Of a stretch of DNA of 60,873 nucleotides, positions 40,878 through 49,862 are shown piece by piece. Below the pieces are notes generated by a model. It ran no database searches. It was not told the origin of the DNA and saw only the letters and a program-made list of their open reading frames with translations. The position numbers and the translations under genes were made by a program. The first letter of the stretch is position 1; each line of letters starts with the position of its first letter. The DNA comes from JBBDWK01 sp040902885 (GTDB lineage: Bacteria > Acidobacteriota > Terriglobia > Bryobacterales > Bryobacteraceae), in assembly GCA_040902885.1 (NCBI GenBank), contig JBBDWK010000108.1, positions 1 to 60,873 on the forward strand. The letters are read 5' to 3'.

Positions 40878-42179
40878 TTACCGGACGGCATCCACGTACT
40901 CGATCCAGGAGGTCATCATCTCCTCTTCGCTCTTATCGCCCCAGCGAACGGATTTCGCGGGATCGGGATTATACCGGTTGTTCGGACTGTTATCGTAGCG
41001 GGTGGTAACAATCAGCGTGCTGCCTTTCTCAACGAGCAGCGGCTCCTTCATCCGGTACACCAACTGCCACTCGAAGTTGTATCGGGGGACGAATAGCAGA
41101 ATCTCCCGCCGGCCGTCCGGCCGAATCAGAAGATACTCCACATCCTTGCCGCGATAGTGCATATGCGGCGTAATCGAGAGCAGCAGCTTGTCTTTCTCGA
41201 ACGAATAGCATCGCTTTACGGTGTGTTTCGGCTCGCCCGGCGGAATCTTAAAAAAGAAATTCCTTAAATCCATGCGCCGGAGCACCCGCTTGGGCGGTCC
41301 CGGGACCACATACAACCCGACGCTGGTCCGATCCGTCTCCCGATCCTCGGAAGTCTTCGCGTAGTGAATCACGAAATCGAATTTCGACCCTGGCGGAACC
41401 CACTTCGCCGACCCCTCGGGAAACACGTCCGGCGACCGCCCCGGCAGGAACGACGCCAGCGCGCCCTCCTGAAACCCGCGCAGATAGGGCAGATCCGGCG
41501 CATTGGCGGCGCATGCATCGTCGACCACTGGAGCGTCCGCGCGAATCCGCGTCAGCTTGCCCTCGCGCAGCAGGAATTCGTTCAGAGAAGTCATCGACTC
41601 GATGGACGTCGGCCCTGCCGCCTTCTGGTCCAGCACGAGATTGACGTGAACGTGGTGCACGACGCGCCGGTTCCCCGGCTTGATCTCCGCCGCGCGAATC
41701 CACACGCCCTCTTTCAGATTGGTCTCGACCACGAAGTGCTCGTAGATGTCGTTGCCGGGCTTGACCACATAGTCCTCGCCGATATCGACGACGATATCCG
41801 GCTGCCCAAGCTTCCAGCCCTCAACGAACCGGGGCGCTTCGGGCAGCGCTCTGGGATCGCCTTCGGGAGCGCCGGCATCGACCCATGCTTTGACGGTCTC
41901 GATCTCGCGCTCCGACAGCCTGGCATCGTTCGAGAAGTGCCCATAGCGCGGATCGGCGAACCAGGGCGGCATGTTGCGGGTGAGAACGGACTCGCGTATG
42001 GCTTTCGCCCAGGGCCGCGCGGACTTATAATCGAGCAGCGACATGGGCGCTATATCATTGGGCCGGTGGCAGCCCGCGCAATGCTTGAAGAAGATCGGCG
42101 CAACGTCTTTGGAGAAGGTGGGCGCTGCCCCGGCAAGAGCGGCTGACAGGAACCCGAGGGCAATCAAGGGAATGTTCAT
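40878..42179 (-). CDS. Cytochrome c plus copper type II monooxygenase-like protein
   Basis: A 433-residue exported protein with a signal peptide (IALGFLSAALAGAAP) and one heme site, CAGCHRP, at about residue 34 in a cytochrome c-like N-domain (to about 105, with NMPPWFADP supplying a Met ligand). The rest resembles the two-domain PHM/DBM copper monooxygenase fold: RRVVHHVHVN, VIHYAKTSEDRE and ITPHMHYRGKDVEY carry the His and Met ligands. This kind of protein is frequent in Acidobacteriota and Planctomycetes. The substrate is unknown. Confidence 0.8.
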   Translation of the reverse strand: MNIPLIALGFLSAALAGAAPTFSKDVAPIFFKHCAGCHRPNDIAPMSLLDYKSARPWAKAIRESVLTRNMPPWFADPRYGHFSNDARLSEREIETVKAWVDAGAPEGDPRALPEAPRFVEGWKLGQPDIVVDIGEDYVVKPGNDIYEHFVVETNLKEGVWIRAAEIKPGNRRVVHHVHVNLVLDQKAAGPTSIESMTSLNEFLLREGKLTRIRADAPVVDDACAANAPDLPYLRGFQEGALASFLPGRSPDVFPEGSAKWVPPGSKFDFVIHYAKTSEDRETDRTSVGLYVVPGPPKRVLRRMDLRNFFFKIPPGEPKHTVKRCYSFEKDKLLLSITPHMHYRGKDVEYLLIRPDGRREILLFVPRYNFEWQLVYRMKEPLLVEKGSTLIVTTRYDNSPNNRYNPDPAKSVRWGDKSEEEMMTSWIEYVDAVR

Positions 42180-42226
42180 TAGCGGAACCCCGGAACGAGG
42201 ATATCAGAAGTCAAGGAGAATCTTTC

Positions 42227-42667
42227 GTGCTCAAGGAATTCAAAGAGTTCGCCCTGAAGGGCAATGTGATTGACCTGGCTGTCGGCATCGTCATCGGAGT
42301 CGCTTTCGGAAGGATCGTGTCGTCGTTCGTCGCCGACGTGTTGATGCCCCCGATCGGTCTGCTGCTTGGAAACGTCGACATGAGCAATCTCTTCATCGAC
42401 CTTTCCGGCCAAGGGCATCAGACGCTTGCCGCGGCCAAAACGGCCGGCGCGGCGACCCTCAACTACGGCGTGTTCCTGAACACGATCGTCGATTTCCTCA
42501 TCGTGGCGTTCGCGATTTTTCTTCTGGTTCGGCAGATCAACCGCTTCAAGAAAGCGGAAGCCGCGCCTGCCCCAAATACCAAGGATTGCGAATTCTGCCG
42601 GACAGCCATCCCGCTGGCGGCGACGCGGTGCCCGCATTGCACATCCACCCTGGGTGCGGCACGCTGA
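42227..42667 (+). CDS. mscL: Large-conductance mechanosensitive channel with C-terminal zinc ribbon
   Basis: A 146-residue MscL. TM1 is preceded by LKEFKEFALKGNVIDLAVG and followed by LMPPIGLLLG; TM2 is FLIVAFAIFLLVRQIN. It opens under membrane tension to release solutes in osmotic downshock. Unusually, the cytoplasmic end carries CEFCRTAIPLAATRCPHC, a double C-x2-C zinc-ribbon pattern, where most MscL proteins have a short helical bundle. It starts at GTG 42227 with AAGGAG upstream. Confidence 0.93.
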   Translation: MLKEFKEFALKGNVIDLAVGIVIGVAFGRIVSSFVADVLMPPIGLLLGNVDMSNLFIDLSGQGHQTLAAAKTAGAATLNYGVFLNTIVDFLIVAFAIFLLVRQINRFKKAEAAPAPNTKDCEFCRTAIPLAATRCPHCTSTLGAAR

Positions 42668-42692
42668 CCGTTTGTCACAGCCGCCGCATTGC

Positions 42693-43070
42693 TCACCAGA
42701 ATCCTATACTCTGCATCGGGTAATGCTTCCGATTCCGCGTCCACAAGTTCAACTGATGCACGGACGCGGTAGCGGCGATCAACGCATCGCCCAATTCCAG
42801 GGCATGCGACTTGGCATACTTCCCAAGATAGTCTCCGGCTAACCGCCCGATCTCGGCGTCGATGGGCACGCACGTCAGGACCGCAAACAACGCGGTCAGA
42901 AGAGCATGCTCCTTTGGTCGCGCCCCCTGCCAGACTTCCGCGAGCGTCACCGGGGAACAAAAAACAGCGGCGTCTTCCCGGCTCAATTCGTCCCATCGCT
43001 CCAAAACTTCTGCGTCCCGTCCTCGCGAAACCTCAATTAGAATGTCGGAATCGACCAGGATTGCCTTCAC
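42693..43070 (-). CDS. vapC: VapC-type PIN toxin
   Basis: A 125-residue PIN RNase. Acidic residues sit in LVDSDILIEV (D7, D9), SPVTLAEVW (Glu), LELGDALIAATA (Asp) and WTRNRKHY near the end. It overlaps its antitoxin gene by ATGA (43067-43070). Length is typical for VapC, unlike the longer PIN protein at 3470-4027. Its 3' end faces mscL. Confidence 0.92.
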   Translation of the reverse strand: MKAILVDSDILIEVSRGRDAEVLERWDELSREDAAVFCSPVTLAEVWQGARPKEHALLTALFAVLTCVPIDAEIGRLAGDYLGKYAKSHALELGDALIAATASVHQLNLWTRNRKHYPMQSIGFW

Positions 43071-43321
43071 CGGGAAATTCTCTCAAGCCGCTTCCCCTTC
43101 CTAAGTCCTCGCACATAGGTTTCGGTATCGGGAAGATCCGCCCGGTCTTTCCATATTCCTACCAGGGCCTGCATGGCTTTTCTGCGTTCCGACGAAGCCT
43201 CCGCGTACTTCTCGCGTACCGCCTGGCGAACCAATTCCGAAATCGTCACCCCCGACTGCCGCGACCGGATGTGCAGAGTTTTCCAGATGTCTTCATCCAA
43301 GTACAACTGCGTCCGCTTCAT
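43067..43321 (-). CDS. vapB: VapB-type ribbon-helix-helix antitoxin
   Basis: An 84-residue antitoxin. The ribbon-helix-helix MKRTQLYLDEDIWKTLHIRS with SGVTISELVRQAVREKY binds DNA as a dimer, and the C-terminal part (VRGLRKGKRLERISR) would occupy the toxin. It is first in the pair. Its start codon lies directly against a perfect palindrome at 43322-43338, so autoregulation is likely. Confidence 0.9.
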   Translation of the reverse strand: MKRTQLYLDEDIWKTLHIRSRQSGVTISELVRQAVREKYAEASSERRKAMQALVGIWKDRADLPDTETYVRGLRKGKRLERISR

Positions 43322-43338
43322 GATGTATAGTATACATC
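43322..43338 (-). promoter_or_regulatory. Perfect palindromic operator of vapBC
   Basis: GATGTATA-G-TATACATC is a perfect 8-bp inverted repeat about a central G, touching the vapB start and the last codon of the NHL gene. It overlaps the leader or -10-like TATA sequence and is the expected binding site for the VapB dimer. There is almost no room for an untranslated leader. Confidence 0.7.
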
Positions 43339-44296
43339 ACTTCCCGCCGGCCCTGAACCACACCACCTGATTCGGCCTTGCTCCCGTCAGCACCTCGCCC
43401 TTCGAGGTCAAGTCCACCGAGTGCGCGCCTGTCGATTCGAGCGACCCCGTCACCTTGCCCGTCTTCCGGTCCACCCGCACCAGCCACTGTTCCATGCCGT
43501 TGGCTACGTCCTGCGGCTGCGTACCCACCCAGAGTTCTCCCTTGGACGTCACCGTAATGGAAGTGGCCTTGCCCACGTGATTCCACTCGCCGATATACTT
43601 GCCGTCCATGGTGAACCGTTGCACCCGGAAGTTGTTACGATCCGCCACGTAGACGACGCCTTCCTTGTCAATGGCAATGCCGTGCGGCTGCCGGAACTCG
43701 CCCGGACCCGTTCCCGGCGTGCCCCACTCGCGCAGGCGCTTGCCTTCCGCCGAATATTCCAGCACGCGCGCGTTCCCGTAGCCGTCGGAAATCAGGATGC
43801 GGCCTCCCGGACCGAACGCGATATCCGTTGCGCCGGCGAAGCCGCCCGAACTCCTCTTCGGCATCTCGCCGACATTGATTTCCATCAGACGCTTACCCTC
43901 CGGCGTGAACTTGTAGACCATCGAACTCCCCGAATCCACGGTCCAGATATTCCCCGCCGGGTCGATCCGGATACTGTGCGGGATTGTGTACATGCCCTTG
44001 CCCCATGAGCGAAGGATTTTGCCCTTACCATCCACCACGAGTACGGGATCGGCTTTCGGGCCGCGCTGCAGAAGGTAGAAAACATCGTTGCGGCCGATGG
44101 CCGCGGAAGACACGAAGTCGATGATCCATCCGGGGCCCGCGGGCTGAAGCGTAAGCTCCGAGAACTCGAGCCCCAGATGCGGCGAGCTGCGGACGAGAGC
44201 GCGGAATTCGTTGGCCGGCTTGCTTACATCCTGGCCCCAAAGCGGCAACGAAATCAGGAGCGCGAGGAGGGCGCGCGAAGCTGGTATGGGTGACAT
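43337..44296 (-). CDS. Exported NHL-repeat beta-propeller protein
   Basis: A 319-residue protein with a signal peptide (LLALLISLPLWGQ) and about six NHL/SMP-30-like blades with repeated patterns such as IPHSIRIDPAGNIWTVDSG, ATDIAFGPGGRILISDGYGN and QPHGIAIDKEGVVYVADRNN. It resembles the lyase domain of peptide-amidating enzymes but is more likely a general propeller of unknown binding role. Its stop lies inside the vapBC operator. Confidence 0.87.
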   Translation of the reverse strand: MSPIPASRALLALLISLPLWGQDVSKPANEFRALVRSSPHLGLEFSELTLQPAGPGWIIDFVSSAAIGRNDVFYLLQRGPKADPVLVVDGKGKILRSWGKGMYTIPHSIRIDPAGNIWTVDSGSSMVYKFTPEGKRLMEINVGEMPKRSSGGFAGATDIAFGPGGRILISDGYGNARVLEYSAEGKRLREWGTPGTGPGEFRQPHGIAIDKEGVVYVADRNNFRVQRFTMDGKYIGEWNHVGKATSITVTSKGELWVGTQPQDVANGMEQWLVRVDRKTGKVTGSLESTGAHSVDLTSKGEVLTGARPNQVVWFRAGGK

Positions 44297-44327
44297 GGAG
44301 ATACAATACCGCAGCCGGAGGTTTCCG

Positions 44328-44810
44328 ATGACTCAATACGTTCTTCTCTGGTTGTTCGTAATGAACCTTGGCATCGCGTTCGGCGCCGGGCTCTACGAGG
44401 CGCGGATCGTTGTTCCCCAATGGATCAGCTCTCCTGCAGGCTCCATGCACTATTGGAATGCCGAGGCGGCACGCCAGGCCAATACGGGGTTGAGGTTCTG
44501 GGTTTATGTAACGACTGTACCGCTCACCTTGCTCACACTGGCCAATCTGATTGCTGCATGGAAGGCTCAAAGTCCGGTGCGTCGGTGGTGGCTGGCTGCT
44601 GCTGGGGCTGCAGTGGCAGACCGGCTCTTCACGTTCTCATACTTTATTCCCACGATGGTCGGGCTGATGGGCGAGAACGTGGCGCAGTCGGAGGCCGTAC
44701 CCGCCGCGATCCAATGGGCGAATCTGAATCACCTGCGTCACGCCATCCTACTGGCAGCATGGGTTGCTGCGATGAAGGCGTTCTCGCTCCTGAGTAAGCA
44801 CCGCGGTTGA
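44328..44810 (+). CDS. Four-helix integral membrane protein (DUF1772-like)
   Basis: A 160-residue protein with four hydrophobic segments (YVLLWLFVMNLGIAFGAGLY; FWVYVTTVPLTLLTLANLI; WLAAAGAAVADRLFTFSYF; AILLAAWVAAMKAFSLL). The layout, with WxNLNHLRH before the last helix, resembles DUF1772-type membrane proteins. No function is known. The ATG at 44328 follows GGAGG at 7 bases; a longer frame upstream overlaps the NHL gene and is unlikely. Confidence 0.75.
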   Translation: MTQYVLLWLFVMNLGIAFGAGLYEARIVVPQWISSPAGSMHYWNAEAARQANTGLRFWVYVTTVPLTLLTLANLIAAWKAQSPVRRWWLAAAGAAVADRLFTFSYFIPTMVGLMGENVAQSEAVPAAIQWANLNHLRHAILLAAWVAAMKAFSLLSKHRG

Positions 44811-44916
44811 ACGCCAGAAGTGGCAAGGAGCGGGCGACGCAGCGCAGCCTTCCTTCTCCTCTTTACAACCCACAGGAAGTTCGATAGACTCCTCTATGCA
44901 GCCCACAGGAGGCGAG

Positions 44917-45261
44917 ATGGCGGAAAGCAAGTCGGATATTCTTCAAGGCACCCTTGATTTGATGGTTTTGAAGACGCTGGAGACGATGGGACCTCTTCAC
45001 GGATATGGCATCGCCCGCCGCATCGAGCAGCTCAGCGAGGAGGCGTTAAAGGTCAACCAGGGGACCATCTATCTCTGCCTGGTCCGCCTCGTTCAAAAGA
45101 AGTGGATTACCGCGGAATGGGGCACATCCGGCAACAACCGGAAGGCGAAGTTCTACTCCATTTCAAAGGCCGGCCGCAAACAACTGAAAGTCGAAACCGA
45201 GAACTGGGAGCGAGTCTCAGGAGTGATCGGACGAGTGCTGCAGCCGGCGGCAAAGAGGTAA
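44917..45261 (+). CDS. PadR-family regulator (module 1)
   Basis: A 114-residue winged-helix repressor: DILQGTLDLMVLKTLETMGP (helix 1), HGYGIARRIEQLSEEALKVNQGTIY (recognition region) and the wing KAKFYSISKAGRKQLK. It matches the acidobacterial PadR type that accompanies the orphan permeases. The start is at 44917, with AGGAGG just upstream; an in-frame ATG at 44896 lacks a site. It ends 4 bases before the permease gene, which it probably regulates. Confidence 0.92.
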   Translation: MAESKSDILQGTLDLMVLKTLETMGPLHGYGIARRIEQLSEEALKVNQGTIYLCLVRLVQKKWITAEWGTSGNNRKAKFYSISKAGRKQLKVETENWERVSGVIGRVLQPAAKR

Positions 45262-45265
45262 CGCG

Positions 45266-47905
45266 ATGTTGACTTTACTCAACGTGATGGCTGCCCGGAT
45301 TCGTGCCTTTTTCCGCACTAGCGACCATGATTGGGACTTCAGCCAGGAACTGGACACACACCTCGCAATGCTCGAAGAAGACAAGATTCGTCGCGGCATG
45401 ACAGCGCAGCAGGCCCGCCGGGCAGCGCGTCTGGAGCTGGGAGGGCTCATACAGCTCCGCGAGGCGCATCGCGAGACCCGAGGACTGCCGCTGGTCGAAA
45501 CCATCCTGCAGGATCTGCGGTACACGTTCCGCACCCTTCGGCGTGATGCCGGGTTCACCATTTTCGCAATCCTCATCGTCGGTCTCGGCATCGGCGCCAG
45601 CTCAACCGTCTTCAGCGTTGTGAACGCGCTTCTGCTTCGCCCGCTGCCTTTTCACAATCCAGACCGACTGGTTTGGATTGCGAACATTGCAGACAATGGG
45701 ATAGATGAATGGAGGGTTCAGGTAGGACACCTCCTGGACCTGCGCGGCCAGACAAAATCCTTTTCCGATCTCGCGGCCTATTACGCCTATTATGGAGTGG
45801 GCGATCAAAAGCTGACCGGAGACGGCGAGCCGGAACGCCTCACAGCCGTGCCTGTCTCCGAGAACTTCTTCCCGTTCCTCGGTGTTCAGCCGCTCATTGG
45901 AAGACTATTCACAGCGGAAGAATGCAAATGGAACGGTCCGAAGGCCGTGCTGTTGAGTTACGGCCTATGGAAGAGGCGCTACGCTTCTGAGCCGGACATC
46001 GCGGGCCGGACAATCACACTGAACGATGCGCCTGTCACCGTCGCGGGTGTGCTTCCGGCTTCATTCGATTTTGCCACCGTATTCGACCCCGGCAGGCAGG
46101 TTGATCTTTATTCTCCGTATCCGCTGACTGAGGAAACGAGCCGCCGGGGAAATTCGATGGCGGTCATCGGACGCCTCAAAACCGGTGCAACGGTCAAGAG
46201 TGCGCGGGCTGAGTTTAACATTCTTGGCAAGCAGCTTACTGAGCAGCATCCTGAGCGCAACACGATTCGACCCAAGCTTACCCCTCTCGATGAGCGCATC
46301 AACGGACGCTTCCGCCCTGCTCTGTTTGTGCTCGCATGGGCTGTTGGCGTGGTGATGCTCATCGTATGCGCAAACCTTTCGAATCTACAGTTGGCCCGCA
46401 TGGCGACGCGGCAAAAGGAAATGGCTATCCGCGTCGCCCTTGGAGCGGGACGCCGCCGTCTGATCCGGCAAATGCTCACCGAAAGTGTCATGCTGTCGTG
46501 CTGCGGCGCAGTACTTGGTCTGGTTCTCGCCATGGCGGGAACCGGCTTTGTGTCTCATCTGGATGCCTTCAGCATTCCGCTTCTGGAAAGCGTTCGAATC
46601 GACGCCGTGGCGTTCAGCTTCACCGTGCTGATCGCCGTTCTGGCGGGTCTGATCTTCGGTTTGATGCCGGCGCTACAGGTGCCCGCCACTGCCGTTCATG
46701 ACGCTCTGAAGCTTAGCAATCGCGGCTCGAGCGAAAGCAAGCGACACACGTGGATTCGAGGCGCATTGGTTGTGTCCGAGATTGCCTTCGCTTGCGTTCT
46801 TCTGGTGGGTGCGGGCCTCCTCATTCGAAGCTTTCTTCGTGTTCTCGATGTGAATATGGGATTTCAGCCCGAAAGAGCGGCGGCGCTGCGCATCGATCCG
46901 GGTTCACGGTATTCCAATCAGACCCAGCGGAACGCTTATTACGATGAGGCGCTCCGTCGTGTGAAATCGATTCCGGGAATCAGCGCCGCGGGTCTCACCG
47001 ATGTGCTACCGCTCGGCGGCAACCGAAGCTGGGGCGTAGCCGGCAAAGGTCAAGTCTATGCCAGAGGTCAATATCCCGAGGCCTTTGTTCGCGTAGTGAG
47101 CGATGGCTATTTCCGAGCGATGGGAATCCCGTTACGGGCCGGACGCGACTTCACGGAACAGGATACGCCGTCTCGTGAGCGCGTCATCGTACTCAATGAA
47201 ACGCTTGCGCGCACGCTCTGGCCTGGCCAGAATCCCATTGGGCAGATGGTTGAACATGATGGCGGGCGCCGTGTCGTAGGTATCGTTGGCGACGTGCGCC
47301 ACAAGGCTCTCGAAGAAGGGTTTACCGGTGAATTGTACTTGCCAATCCGGCAGACCAACAGCTATTCGTCGGTTGACCTGGTCGTCCGGACTGATCTTCC
47401 TCCTGCCAGACTTGCCTCATCCGTTCGCGCCGCCCTCGAACCGATCGAGCCCAACCTGGCTGGCAACGAATGGCGAACTCTACAGCAACTTGTCGACAAG
47501 GCCGTCTCTCTCCGGCGTTTTGTCGTGCTCCTGCTCGCGGGCTTCTCCGGATTTGCGCTTATTCTTGCGTCACTGGGAATCTACGCGGTCATTTCCTACT
47601 CGGTCAATCAGCGAACGCAAGAAATCGGAATCCGTATGGCGCTTGGCGCCTCTGCTCGAGACCTACAAGCCCGCATCATTGTCCAGACTCTCGGCCTTGC
47701 AGGCCTTGGAATGCTCATAGGGGTTGCTGCTTCGTGGATCCTCGGACGAGCGCTTAGCGGTCTCTTGTTCGGTGTGACTTCCACCGACCCGGTTACGTTC
47801 CTTGGGATGGCAGTCCTCCTCACCGCAGTGGCAGCTATCGCCGGCTATGTCCCGGCTCGCCGCGCGTCGCGAATCGACCCAGTGGTGGCTCTCCGCGCAG
47901 ATTAG
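45266..47905 (+). CDS. ADOP-type FtsX/MacB-like permease (module 1)
   Basis: An 879-residue inner-membrane protein. A soluble N-terminal segment (about 1-85; SQELDTHLAMLEEDKIRRG) precedes TM1 and a MacB periplasmic core domain, then an FtsX block of three helices at about 355-480 (CANLSNLQLARMATRQKEMA). A second half repeats TM, periplasmic domain and FtsX block (750-879; QRTQEIGIRMALGASARDL; GYVPARRASRIDPVVALRAD). It has no ATPase domain, and no ABC ATPase gene is adjacent. The duplicated orphan layout is typical of Acidobacteriota; the substrate is unknown. Confidence 0.93.
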   Translation: MLTLLNVMAARIRAFFRTSDHDWDFSQELDTHLAMLEEDKIRRGMTAQQARRAARLELGGLIQLREAHRETRGLPLVETILQDLRYTFRTLRRDAGFTIFAILIVGLGIGASSTVFSVVNALLLRPLPFHNPDRLVWIANIADNGIDEWRVQVGHLLDLRGQTKSFSDLAAYYAYYGVGDQKLTGDGEPERLTAVPVSENFFPFLGVQPLIGRLFTAEECKWNGPKAVLLSYGLWKRRYASEPDIAGRTITLNDAPVTVAGVLPASFDFATVFDPGRQVDLYSPYPLTEETSRRGNSMAVIGRLKTGATVKSARAEFNILGKQLTEQHPERNTIRPKLTPLDERINGRFRPALFVLAWAVGVVMLIVCANLSNLQLARMATRQKEMAIRVALGAGRRRLIRQMLTESVMLSCCGAVLGLVLAMAGTGFVSHLDAFSIPLLESVRIDAVAFSFTVLIAVLAGLIFGLMPALQVPATAVHDALKLSNRGSSESKRHTWIRGALVVSEIAFACVLLVGAGLLIRSFLRVLDVNMGFQPERAAALRIDPGSRYSNQTQRNAYYDEALRRVKSIPGISAAGLTDVLPLGGNRSWGVAGKGQVYARGQYPEAFVRVVSDGYFRAMGIPLRAGRDFTEQDTPSRERVIVLNETLARTLWPGQNPIGQMVEHDGGRRVVGIVGDVRHKALEEGFTGELYLPIRQTNSYSSVDLVVRTDLPPARLASSVRAALEPIEPNLAGNEWRTLQQLVDKAVSLRRFVVLLLAGFSGFALILASLGIYAVISYSVNQRTQEIGIRMALGASARDLQARIIVQTLGLAGLGMLIGVAASWILGRALSGLLFGVTSTDPVTFLGMAVLLTAVAAIAGYVPARRASRIDPVVALRAD

Positions 47906-47912
47906 GGTTGCC

Positions 47913-48635
47913 CTATAAAGTGATGCCGCCGTCCACCGAGAGCGCCTGGCCGGTCACATAGTTGTCCGGCTCCAGAAAGAACCGCACCGCGCGCGCCACA
48001 TCCGCCGCGCGGCCGAATCGCGGAACAATTCCGTCGTGGAGGTATCGGTCGTATTTGCCGGAAGCAATGGAAGCCTCGGCCATCCCTGCCGCAGTTACTC
48101 CCGGGCTCACTACATTCACCCGGATGTTAGCCGGCCCGCGGCATTCCTTAGCGAGGATGCGCGCGGCGTGAACCAGCGCCGCTTTGGGAGCTGCGTAAGT
48201 TGTCGAGTTGGGAAAAAGATCCACGGCCTGCATCGTGGAGAAGAGAACCACCGCGCCCTGCGTGCCGCCGGCTTTCATCCGCTCGGCAGCCTCGCGCGCC
48301 AGCAGAATCGGGCCGAGATAGTTGACCTCGTGCGAGCGCCGCATCGTGTCCTCCACCGTCTCGCCGTCGCGCCCCCGCGCCGGATCGCCCGCGAACACCA
48401 CCAGGCCGTACAACTCGGGCGCCTGGTCGAGCAGCCGCCGGCGGTCCTCGCCGCGCGTCAGATCCGCCTGCACCACCGTAGCGAGACGCTCGAATCGCGC
48501 CGCGCGTTCGGCATTCGCGCGATAACTCACCACGAGCCGCGCGCCCTCGGCGGCCAATAACTCTACGGTGGCGCTGCCGATTCCGCCCGAGCCTCCCGCA
48601 AGAACAATCTGCTTCCCGCGCAGGGTCTCAGGCAA
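47913..48635 (-). CDS. SDR-family oxidoreductase
   Basis: About 240 residues from TTG 48635 (GAGG six bases upstream), which overlaps the stop of the O-antigen-ligase-like gene by 8 bases. The frame also allows a TTG at 48668. Motifs are LAGGSGGIGSATVELLAAEG, VVFAGDPARG (replacing NNAG), LFSTMQAVDLF and YAAPKAALVHAARI (Y-x3-K), ending with YVTGQALSVDGGITL. It is a FabG-type reductase, but the substrate is unknown. Confidence 0.88.
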   Translation of the reverse strand: MPETLRGKQIVLAGGSGGIGSATVELLAAEGARLVVSYRANAERAARFERLATVVQADLTRGEDRRRLLDQAPELYGLVVFAGDPARGRDGETVEDTMRRSHEVNYLGPILLAREAAERMKAGGTQGAVVLFSTMQAVDLFPNSTTYAAPKAALVHAARILAKECRGPANIRVNVVSPGVTAAGMAEASIASGKYDRYLHDGIVPRFGRAADVARAVRFFLEPDNYVTGQALSVDGGITL

Positions 48636-49830
48636 GCGCCGCCTCGCGCGCGGAGTACCCGGCTGCAACCGTCACCAGGAACATGGTCAGCACTTCGCTG
48701 TCTCCCAGATTCAACTCGAAAATGCCGGCAACCATGATCGCCAAAACCACCGCCACGCCTCCATGCAGCAGAAACTTCTCGTCGCTCGGACCGGGCGGCA
48801 GCTTCCTGATCGTTCCCAGGAAGTCCCACAACACCTTTGCCAGCAGCCACAGCAGGAAGAACATCGTCGGCAGCCCGCGCTCCGCGGCGTAGTGCAGATA
48901 GATGTTGTGCATGTGGCCGTACCAGCCGGAGGGCAGCGGACGGGGGGTGTCCGGCGCCACGTAGTCTTCGAATTGCAGCTTTACGTGCTCCGGGCCAAGG
49001 CCGAACCACGGATGCGCCTCCACCATCCGCAGACCGGCACGCCACAGAACAAAGCGGAACTCGTTCGAATCCACGTCTTGGCGCGGTTTCAAAATCGACG
49101 TGGACCGCTCCCGCACGGACGAAGGCGCCGCGAAGAACCCAACCGCCAGCACCGCTGGAAGCGCCAGCAGCAGGCGCCGCTTCCAGCGCCAGATCAGATA
49201 GATGCCGCCCACCCCCACACCCAGCCAGATGCTCCGCGTCATGCCTAGCAGCAGCGCGGCGCTCAGAACGGCTCCGCACAACAGCCAGAGCGCGTAATTG
49301 CGAATCTTGGGCGCGAAGAACAGGAAGGCGCCCAGCATCAATAACGCCAGCATCTGCTGGCCGCCGAATGTCATCCAGTGGCTCATGAAGCCGGTGATGC
49401 GCTCGGCAATGTAGTAGTCGTAGAAGTTCTGTCCCAAAGCCCGCGACTCGGCCAGCTTGTTCTGAAACTGCACCAGAGCGCGGAGCGCCACCAGCGTCGC
49501 CGCGCCGGCCCAGCACAGCATCAGGCGGCGCAGGGTGACTGTGTCCCGAATGGCCGAATACATGAGCAGCAGCATCAGGAACACCGCGAACTTGCGGATC
49601 TGCGGCAGCCCGGCGGCCGGGTCGGGCGATAGCGCGAGTGAGATTGCCGTCCCCGTGAGAAATAGCCCCAGCGGCAGCCAGATCGGCGGCAGGCGCAGCT
49701 TCGCGCCCGAAAACAGCAGCGCCGCCAGCGCCAGCGCCATCAGGATCTGGCTTAGGGCGATGGAAAACAAAATCGAAGCTGCCGCGGCGAAAGTGAGATA
49801 TGTCGCAGCTTGGAACAGGACGGGTGACAC
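48628..49830 (-). CDS. O-antigen ligase/polymerase-like membrane protein (Wzy_C)
   Basis: A 400-residue protein with about eleven hydrophobic helices and one large periplasmic loop (about 235-330) containing NEFRFVLWRAGLRMVEAHPW and FGLGPEHVK, then HMHNIYLHYAAERGL. The R-x3-W and H-N-x-Y-L motifs are those of the WaaL/Wzy superfamily. It would attach or polymerise surface glycans at the periplasmic side of the inner membrane. No other glycan genes are adjacent, so its acceptor is not known. Confidence 0.88.
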   Translation of the reverse strand: MSPVLFQAATYLTFAAAASILFSIALSQILMALALAALLFSGAKLRLPPIWLPLGLFLTGTAISLALSPDPAAGLPQIRKFAVFLMLLLMYSAIRDTVTLRRLMLCWAGAATLVALRALVQFQNKLAESRALGQNFYDYYIAERITGFMSHWMTFGGQQMLALLMLGAFLFFAPKIRNYALWLLCGAVLSAALLLGMTRSIWLGVGVGGIYLIWRWKRRLLLALPAVLAVGFFAAPSSVRERSTSILKPRQDVDSNEFRFVLWRAGLRMVEAHPWFGLGPEHVKLQFEDYVAPDTPRPLPSGWYGHMHNIYLHYAAERGLPTMFFLLWLLAKVLWDFLGTIRKLPPGPSDEKFLLHGGVAVVLAIMVAGIFELNLGDSEVLTMFLVTVAAGYSAREAALA

Positions 49831-49862
49831 GCATCCATTGTATGGCAGAATGGGGACCTTAC

